From: Streptococcus mitis
Lineage (GTDB): Bacteria > Bacillota > Bacilli > Lactobacillales > Streptococcaceae
Assembly: GCF_946190065.1 (NCBI RefSeq)
Contig: NZ_CAMHZD010000006.1
Span: 1 to 64,000 of the forward strand
Direction: 5' to 3'
Length of the DNA stretch: 64,000 nt
A model generated the notes under the pieces. It had not been told where the DNA came from, ran no database searches, and worked only from the letters and a program-made list of their open reading frames with translations. The position numbers and the translations under genes are program-made. Shown here one piece after another: positions 57,802 through 64,000 of the stretch (its first letter is position 1; every line of letters starts with the position of its first letter).

Positions 57802-60792
57802 ATGATACAGGTAAAACCAGAATTGGAGATAGAAAAACAACTGATCAACCAACTGGTAACTGGGGAAAGTCAGTGGACTTACAGAGAAGACCTTAAAACA
57901 GAAGAGCAATTATGGGAAAACTTCTTTGAAAAGCTAGCCCAGAACAATGTGGCTCTATTGGCAGATTATCCTCTGACAGAACAGGAAAAACGCCAGATAA
58001 AGAACCAACTGAACTTTGTTAGCTACTATGATGCGGCCAAGTGGTTGGTCGGCGAAAATGGCATTGCCAAGGTTGAAGTTCAAAGAGAAGATGCTAGTTT
58101 GGGGACTATCCGTTTATCTGTCATTTGGCGAGACAATATCGCAGCTGGTAAGTCTAGTTATGAGATTGTCAACCAAGTCGAGAGAGATAAGATAAATCCT
58201 CAGGATCAAGACCGCAGGCTAGATGTGACCCTCTTGATTAATGGCCTTCCAATGATTCAGATCGAGCTTAAAAGTCCCAGAGTTGCTTTTCTAGATGCCT
58301 TTTATCAAATCAAGAAGTATGATAGGGAAGGAAAGTTCCGTGGCATTTACTCTAGCTTACAGATGTTTGTTGTGACCAATAAGGTAGACACACGCTATAT
58401 AGCTGCAGCTAGGGAAAATAAACTCAACAAGCAATTTCTAACCAAGTGGGTGGATAAGGACAACCAACCCATAACGAGCTTGATGAGTTTTGCTCATGAA
58501 GTCCTTTCTATCCCTCGTGCTCATCAGATGGTCATGCAGTATTCTGTCCTTGATGATAGTAAGAAAGCTCTTATCCTCTTGCGCCCCTATCAGATTCATG
58601 CTATCGAAGCGGTACAGGAAGCTTCTCGTCGTCAGGAGTCTGGCTATGTCTGGCACACGACAGGTTCAGGGAAGACTCTGACCTCCTATAAGGTAGCACG
58701 GAATCTCCTCCAGATTCCATCCATCCAAAAGACGATTTTTGTCGTTGACCGCAGGGATTTGGATCAACAGACTACTTCATCCTTTCTCTCCTATGCGACC
58801 AATGATGTCATTGATATCGATGAGACGGATAATACCCATGATTTGGTCAAGCGACTAGGAAGTAATGATAAGCGTGTGGTGGTGACCACTATCCAGAAAA
58901 TCACCACCATGATGCGTAAGTTTGAGCAAGGACTTTACCAACGAGATGCGGACAAAATCAAGGGTCTCCGAGTGGCCTTTGTCGTGGATGAATGCCACCG
59001 TGCCGTAACACCTCAAACACAAAAAGACATGAAGGCCTTTTTCCCCCAGTCTCTCTGGTATGGTTTTACAGGCACACCTATCTTTAAGGAAAATAAACGC
59101 CAGCAGGTCGGTGATCTAGCCCAAACCACCCAGCAACAGTACGGTGACCGTCTCCATGAGTATACAGTCAAGGAAGCCATCCATGATGGAGCAGTTTTAG
59201 GCTTTAAGGTGGATTATCGCAATACCCTCATCACGGATAAATCTGAAAATGACCTACCAGATACCGTCTACGAAGATGAGGAGCATATGCTGGAAGTCTT
59301 GGATGCCATTATCAATAAATCCCGTCAACAGCTAGGCTTCCAAAAAGGAGTTGGTAAGACCTACAATGCCATCCTGACCGTCAAGTCAATACCTCAAGCA
59401 CAGGCCTACTATGACCTGCTCAGACGAGTCAAGGCTGGGGAGACGAGGGTCAAGGTGTCGGAGAGGGTTAAGCAGGTCCTTCCTGACTTTCCAAAGGCGA
59501 CCATCACCTACTCCGTTACGGAGAATGAAGAAGAGTCAAGAGCCAACCAAGACCATATGAAGCAGGTCTTACTAGACTATAATCAAGAGTTTGATACCCA
59601 CTTTACCATGGCGGATCTTCGTGGCTTTAATACGGATGTCAATAACCGTCTAGCTCGAAAGCAGGACAAATACCTCTATCGCAAGGAGCAGTTGGACTTG
59701 GTCATCGTGGTCAATCGTCTCTTAACAGGCTTTGATGCTCCTTGTCTATCAACTCTCTTTATTGACCGCAAACCCATGCAACCGCAGGACTTGATTCAGG
59801 CTTTTAGCCGAACCAACCGTATTTTTGACTCCAGTAAGACCTACGGTCATATCATCACCTTCCAAAAGCCCCTAGCCTTTAAGGAAGCAGTAGATAATGC
59901 CCTCAAGCTCTACTCAAATGGTGGAGAAAACGAGGTCCTAGCCCCAAGTTGGGAAGAGGAAAAGAGGAACTTTTTACGGAGTTGCAGTGATTTCCAAAAT
60001 CTCATCACCGATGATTCTGAGGATGAACTCCAAATCGAGCAAATCTCTACACCTGAGTTGAGGAAACTAGCTAAAACCTATCAAGCCTTTGATAAATACT
60101 TAGCCTCTATCCGAGTGTACAAAGAGTATGATGAGGAAGAACTTTACAGTCAGACGGGACTTGATGGAGAGAAGTTGGAAAGGTATCTGGGCCTTTATCG
60201 AAATGTCCTTGCAGAATTAAAAAGCCGAGTAGAGGATGATGACGATGGAGAGCCACTTGATATCCACTATGAACTGGAATCTATCCAAGTGGACGAAATC
60301 AACTATGCCTATATCTTGACCTTGATCCAAAGCCTGATTGAGCAAGGTCAGAGTCAAGAAAAGAACCTAAGCGCTCAAGATAAGGAAGCCGTGGATAACT
60401 ATATTCAGAGTCTTGAGAAGACCAATCCAAATCTTGCCCAGATCATCACTGAACTGTGGAGAGAGGTACAAGAGCATCCAGAAAGCTATCGTGGTCAGTC
60501 TATCGCAAATATCTTGGATCAGATGATAGAGGCTGTCATCCAGCAACATATCCAAGTCTTTAGCAAACGTTGGTATGTCGGAGAGGATGAACTCCGTTAC
60601 TATGTCGAGCACTACCGCAAGGGAGCCAAGAAACAACTAGGAGAAAGCCAGTTGACCAAGAGCCAGCGCTATCAGGACTATAAGCTAGAGGTGGCAGATG
60701 CCCTCAATCCTCTCCTCTATAAAAAACAAATCAAGGAAGCCTATACCCAGCTAGTAGAGGAAGTCATTGAGCCATTGAGGGTTGGGAGATAG
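57802..60792 (+). CDS. hsdR: Type I restriction enzyme R subunit (HsdR), without visible M and S
   Basis: A 996-residue motor/nuclease subunit. The N-terminal HSDR_N nuclease (~1-230) contains the PD-(D/E)xK pattern in [18 protein letters not shown]. The translocase has Walker [12 protein letters not shown], the DECH box VVDECHR, motif III GFTGTPI and motif [13 protein letters not shown] helical C-terminal part follows. R subunits need HsdM and HsdS to recognise DNA, yet neither is adjacent: a DedA-like gene is upstream on the other strand and hamA is 21 bases downstream. M and S may lie beyond 64000, be encoded elsewhere, or be lost. Its base composition is like the core genes, unlike hamA/hamB. 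Confidence 0.93.
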   Translation: MIQVKPELEIEKQLINQLVTGESQWTYREDLKTEEQLWENFFEKLAQNNVALLADYPLTEQEKRQIKNQLNFVSYYDAAKWLVGENGIAKVEVQREDASLGTIRLSVIWRDNIAAGKSSYEIVNQVERDKINPQDQDRRLDVTLLINGLPMIQIELKSPRVAFLDAFYQIKKYDREGKFRGIYSSLQMFVVTNKVDTRYIAAARENKLNKQFLTKWVDKDNQPITSLMSFAHEVLSIPRAHQMVMQYSVLDDSKKALILLRPYQIHAIEAVQEASRRQESGYVWHTTGSGKTLTSYKVARNLLQIPSIQKTIFVVDRRDLDQQTTSSFLSYATNDVIDIDETDNTHDLVKRLGSNDKRVVVTTIQKITTMMRKFEQGLYQRDADKIKGLRVAFVVDECHRAVTPQTQKDMKAFFPQSLWYGFTGTPIFKENKRQQVGDLAQTTQQQYGDRLHEYTVKEAIHDGAVLGFKVDYRNTLITDKSENDLPDTVYEDEEHMLEVLDAIINKSRQQLGFQKGVGKTYNAILTVKSIPQAQAYYDLLRRVKAGETRVKVSERVKQVLPDFPKATITYSVTENEEESRANQDHMKQVLLDYNQEFDTHFTMADLRGFNTDVNNRLARKQDKYLYRKEQLDLVIVVNRLLTGFDAPCLSTLFIDRKPMQPQDLIQAFSRTNRIFDSSKTYGHIITFQKPLAFKEAVDNALKLYSNGGENEVLAPSWEEEKRNFLRSCSDFQNLITDDSEDELQIEQISTPELRKLAKTYQAFDKYLASIRVYKEYDEEELYSQTGLDGEKLERYLGLYRNVLAELKSRVEDDDDGEPLDIHYELESIQVDEINYAYILTLIQSLIEQGQSQEKNLSAQDKEAVDNYIQSLEKTNPNLAQIITELWREVQEHPESYRGQSIANILDQMIEAVIQQHIQVFSKRWYVGEDELRYYVEHYRKGAKKQLGESQLTKSQRYQDYKLEVADALNPLLYKKQIKEAYTQLVEEVIEPLRVGR

Positions 60793-60813
60793 AATGTAAT
60801 ACGGAAAAATAAT

Positions 60814-61713
60814 ATGAAAATTAATAGTAATTCAATAAGAATTAAAGATGTTACAACTCATCTTGGAACATTTGATATTTCATCAAATAATAAACTAGAA
60901 GTTTTTTCTTTTATTATAAATGCAAATGATTTTGACTATAAAAACGCAACAGAACAATTATTAGAATCAGTTGCAGAGTTTGCTTTATCCAGAAAAATAA
61001 ATAAAGAATATAAAGATAAGCCATTAGCTCTATCTAAAAAGGCTAGAGAAAAATTTAGGGATTATACAGAAAATAAAGGAGAGCTTGGAGAATTTTTTTT
61101 ATATTGCTTTTTGGAAGGGCATCTTGGAGCGCCTAAAATTTTATCAAAGCTAGAACTTAAAACAGCTAAAAATATGTATGTAAATGGAGCTGACGGTTTA
61201 CATTATTTAAAATTAGTTGATGGAAATTATCATTTAATTTTTGGAGAATCAAAGGTTGAGAAAAAATTAACCGATGGATTAAGACATGCTTTTGAGTCCA
61301 TAAGTGATTTCAAAAAAGGTAAAAATAAAAAAGATAATGATAAAAGTGGAATAATGTTTGAGAGAGGGTTATTAAATTCAAATCTTGATAGAGAAATTGA
61401 AGATGAAAATGAGAAACTATTTTTAAAAAGTATTATTTATCCATCAACTAAGTCAGGTTTTTATGTAGATGATGCTTTTGGAATTTTTGTTGGATTTGAG
61501 TTTAACTATACTGATTTGCAAAAATTATCTAATAATGATTTTCGAGAAGTTATCAAAGACAAAATTATAGAAGTGACAAAAAAACAAATTAAAAATATTA
61601 ACAAATATGTAGAAAATTATAAATTATTTGGACATACTTTTTACATTTATGTTTTACCTTTTGCTAATATTGAAGATGATAGGGAAATGATTTTAAAGGA
61701 GTTGTTAAGTTAA
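60814..61713 (+). CDS. hamA: HamA, Hachiman anti-phage nuclease subunit (DUF1837)
   Basis: A 299-residue DUF1837 protein. The central block has GELGEFFLYCFLEG (E90, E93), then NGADGLHYL (D127) and FGESKVEK (E145, K147), a layout typical of PD-(D/E)xK nucleases. In Hachiman systems HamA is a nuclease restrained by the helicase HamB and released when the complex senses damaged or phage DNA (family knowledge). It starts 21 bases after hsdR with only a weak ribosome site (GGAAAAAT), and its end overlaps hamB by one base (TAATG). The gene is strikingly AT-rich with many AAA/TTA/ATT codons, pointing to recent acquisition. Confidence 0.88.
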   Translation: MKINSNSIRIKDVTTHLGTFDISSNNKLEVFSFIINANDFDYKNATEQLLESVAEFALSRKINKEYKDKPLALSKKAREKFRDYTENKGELGEFFLYCFLEGHLGAPKILSKLELKTAKNMYVNGADGLHYLKLVDGNYHLIFGESKVEKKLTDGLRHAFESISDFKKGKNKKDNDKSGIMFERGLLNSNLDREIEDENEKLFLKSIIYPSTKSGFYVDDAFGIFVGFEFNYTDLQKLSNNDFREVIKDKIIEVTKKQIKNINKYVENYKLFGHTFYIYVLPFANIEDDREMILKELLS

Positions 61714-64000
61714 TGAACTTTATAGAAGAGTTAACAGAAGAGGCACTTTGTGATGAATATTTAATTTATTTAATTACTAAAATTGAAAAGAGTTACGGTG
61801 AGTTTTTATTTAATAGTATTTGTAGTAGCAGTATAGATGAAAAAGAATTTTATGATTTAATGCGATTCACTGATATTCTATCTAGAAGTAATAATTCAAA
61901 GGCAAAAAATTTAGTTTTGAAGATTATAGCGCTTTGTAATGAACTGCCTAATATAAAAGAAAATCCTGATTTTAAAACTTTTGCTTCAAGTGCTTTGATA
62001 AAAATGGGAAATTTTCCATCTCTAAATATAGTAAATCCAGAAGGTGAAATGAATGATGAAATTATTGTTGATAAAGTAATAAAGGAAGTTTTTCAAGAGT
62101 CACCTAAAGAAGGATATATCTTTACAGATGCTCAATATAAGTTGTTTGAGAACTTAAAAGATAGTAATCATTACAGCTTTTCTGGTTCGACATCTTTTGG
62201 AAAATCTTTTGTAATTGAGTCGTTTATTAAATATATTATAGATACTAAAAACTCCAGTGAAAATATGGCTATCGTAGTTCCGACCAGAGCATTAATACAT
62301 CAAGTGACCTTGAAACTAAAAAACGAACTAGGAAATGATAGCTATGAAATTATTTCTTATCCGCAAATACCATTACTGTACAAGAAAAAAGATAAGCGTT
62401 ATATCTTTGTATTTACTCCAGAGAGGTTAATTTCATATTTTGCTGAAGTTTCTAATCCTTCCGTAGGATATTTATTTGTTGATGAAGCGCAAAAGTTGTT
62501 AAATGATGATACACGTGCACCACTACTATATCATTCTATTGCTCAAGCTAAAAGAAAAAGTGTTAACATCTATTTTGCTTCTCCTAATATTCTAAATGTA
62601 GAAGATTTTTTAAAACTTTTTGGTAGCAGTCAGGAAGAAAGTATGGCAATTGGTGAAAAATCAGTGACACAGAATAAATTTTTCATTGATTCATTTAATA
62701 AAAAATCTATAATGCTTTTAGAAGATCAAACAGAGTATGCCTTAGAAGGATTAAATTACTTTAAAACTGAAGATGCGAATATAAGAGAAATCCTTATAAA
62801 ACTGGGAGGGAGTCATCAAAATATAGTATATTGTAACACTGTGAACTATACTTTAAAATTTTCAGTGAATTTTGCACAGAGTTTGCCAGATTTAAATAAT
62901 GGGAAATTAGAAAAACTGATAAAAATAGTCTCTACAAGCATCCATAAAGAGTATTACTTGATAGATTGTTTACGCAAGGGGGTTGCTTATCATTTTGGAA
63001 ATTTGCCACAGACAATTCGAGAAGGAATTGAGGAATTGTTCAAAGAAGGGGTTATAAAATATTTATTTTGTACATCAACACTTTTAGAGGGAGTGAATTT
63101 ACCAGCCAAAAATATCTTTATTTTTTCCGAAAAAATAGGGCAACGAAAAATGGATGATATTGATTTCTGGAATTTGTCTGGTAGGGCTGGTAGATTGACT
63201 ATAGATCTAAGTGGGAATATCTTCTGCTGTCATGTAGTTGATAAAAAAGGATATTGGAAAGATAGTGACTTTGCAATTTTAAAGAAAAGAACAATTGAAC
63301 GAAAGACTCCTATATTATTAAAAAACAGCAATCGAAATTTCTATAAAAATATAAATAATGTATTGAATAATGCGCCGCTGACCAATAAGAATTTAACAGA
63401 TTCTGAAAAGAAAATTTTGGAAATGTATTCGAATATACTTTTATATCAAGATATTGTTGAGAGTTCTTCAATTTTAAAAGATAAATTCTTAGAGAAAATA
63501 GGCGATAATGGTAGAAAAACGTTAAAGAAAAAACGTTCAGAATTAGAAGTTCCTGAAAAAATTATAGAACAGAGTATTAATATTAACCTAGACTCGCAAA
63601 ATAAAATTTTGACTAGCTCAGCTACTGCTTTTCCAAATAGTTTTGACTATGATGCATGTTTTGAAATATTGAAAATACTATGTCAAAAATATGATTGGCT
63701 TTATTTAGAGAGCGGTGGGAATCGTCCATTGTTAAAAAAAGAAAGTCAACTTAAATATTTAGCTGCATTGATGTCAAATTGGATTAGCGGTATATCGCTC
63801 AATCAAATTATTAATTATATGACAAATTACTACCATAACAAAGGGAATCCCAGAGAGATAGAGATAGAAAAAAATCTCTACATTACTTTTGATAAATTTA
63901 ATAGAGAACATATAAATGCGTTGATTAATCAAATTATTGGTGACATAAATACTAAAATTCAATTTAAAATAAAAAATTATATAACGAATTATACTCTATT
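61713..64000 (+). CDS. hamB: HamB, Hachiman helicase subunit (partial, runs off the window)
   Basis: At least 762 residues, open to the window end with no internal stop. It is an SF2, Ski2-like helicase: Walker A G158-STSFGKS-165, motif Ia VVPTRALIHQ, motif Ib FTPERLISYF, DEAQ at 257-260, motif III YFASPN, the Ski2-type LLEGVNLPAKN (457-467) and motif VI NLSGRAGR (487-494). HamB should load on and move along DNA and control HamA. The start overlaps the hamA stop, and AAAGGAG lies about 11 bases upstream. Composition matches hamA and differs from hsdR. The C-terminus is not visible. Confidence 0.88.
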   Translation, partial: MNFIEELTEEALCDEYLIYLITKIEKSYGEFLFNSICSSSIDEKEFYDLMRFTDILSRSNNSKAKNLVLKIIALCNELPNIKENPDFKTFASSALIKMGNFPSLNIVNPEGEMNDEIIVDKVIKEVFQESPKEGYIFTDAQYKLFENLKDSNHYSFSGSTSFGKSFVIESFIKYIIDTKNSSENMAIVVPTRALIHQVTLKLKNELGNDSYEIISYPQIPLLYKKKDKRYIFVFTPERLISYFAEVSNPSVGYLFVDEAQKLLNDDTRAPLLYHSIAQAKRKSVNIYFASPNILNVEDFLKLFGSSQEESMAIGEKSVTQNKFFIDSFNKKSIMLLEDQTEYALEGLNYFKTEDANIREILIKLGGSHQNIVYCNTVNYTLKFSVNFAQSLPDLNNGKLEKLIKIVSTSIHKEYYLIDCLRKGVAYHFGNLPQTIREGIEELFKEGVIKYLFCTSTLLEGVNLPAKNIFIFSEKIGQRKMDDIDFWNLSGRAGRLTIDLSGNIFCCHVVDKKGYWKDSDFAILKKRTIERKTPILLKNSNRNFYKNINNVLNNAPLTNKNLTDSEKKILEMYSNILLYQDIVESSSILKDKFLEKIGDNGRKTLKKKRSELEVPEKIIEQSININLDSQNKILTSSATAFPNSFDYDACFEILKILCQKYDWLYLESGGNRPLLKKESQLKYLAALMSNWISGISLNQIINYMTNYYHNKGNPREIEIEKNLYITFDKFNREHINALINQIIGDINTKIQFKIKNYITNYTL

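Noticed and set aside
63774-63962. Minus-strand 62-residue frame near the right edge
   Set aside because: It is antisense to the long open hamB frame and is a by-product of AT-rich sequence.

Overview
The window comes from a mitis-group Streptococcus (S. mitis, S. pseudopneumoniae or S. pneumoniae type). The reasons are four BOX A-C repeats, a complete SRR-adhesin/SecA2-SecY2 locus, the chromosomal order yqeG-yqeH-yhbY-nadD-yqeK-rsfS, yefM-yoeB-rny-gmk-rpoZ-priA-fmt-rsmB-phpP-stkP, mvaS-mvaA, and the sucrose genes scrR/scrB/scrA/scrK. StkP has three PASTA units and a serine-rich tail, whereas pneumococcal StkP has four PASTA units. This points to a commensal relative rather than typical S. 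pneumoniae.

Layout. Positions 1-329 are the 3' end of a serine-rich-repeat adhesin with an LPNTG anchor. Positions 485-15395 hold eleven intact glycosyltransferases (GT2, GT8, Gtf3 and GT-D types, including fusions) and one decayed remnant. A BOX element follows, then secY2-asp1-asp2-asp3-secA2-gtfA-gtfB-asp4-asp5 (15566-25958). GtfA/GtfB start adhesin glycosylation by adding GlcNAc to Ser/Thr, Gtf3 adds the second sugar, and the GT8/GT2/GT-D enzymes should build the outer glycan. Asp2 probably O-acetylates the glycan, and the Asp1-5/SecA2/SecY2 system exports the product. Many of the GT8 enzymes carry a C-terminal Rossmann-like module resembling the C-terminal half of GtfB.

Positions 26009-51042 are mostly core genome: an aromatic-acid-exporter-like protein and SstT (minus strand), a short MscS-like channel, CorA, ribosome-assembly and NAD genes, a methyltransferase, TmcAL, the YefM-YoeB toxin-antitoxin pair, RNase Y, Gmk, RpoZ, PriA, Fmt, RsmB, the PhpP/StkP phosphatase-kinase pair, a split threonine/serine exporter and two mevalonate-pathway enzymes. 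Positions 51185-56994 are the sucrose regulon, scrB-scrR diverging from scrA, followed by scrK. A DedA/TVP38-like gene follows on the minus strand.

The right end (57802-64000) is a defence region. It contains a type I restriction HsdR with no HsdM or HsdS in view, followed by a very AT-rich two-gene Hachiman system: hamA (DUF1837 nuclease) and hamB (Ski2-like helicase, cut by the window end). hamB is open to the window edge. No tRNA, rRNA, CRISPR array or complete insertion sequence was seen.
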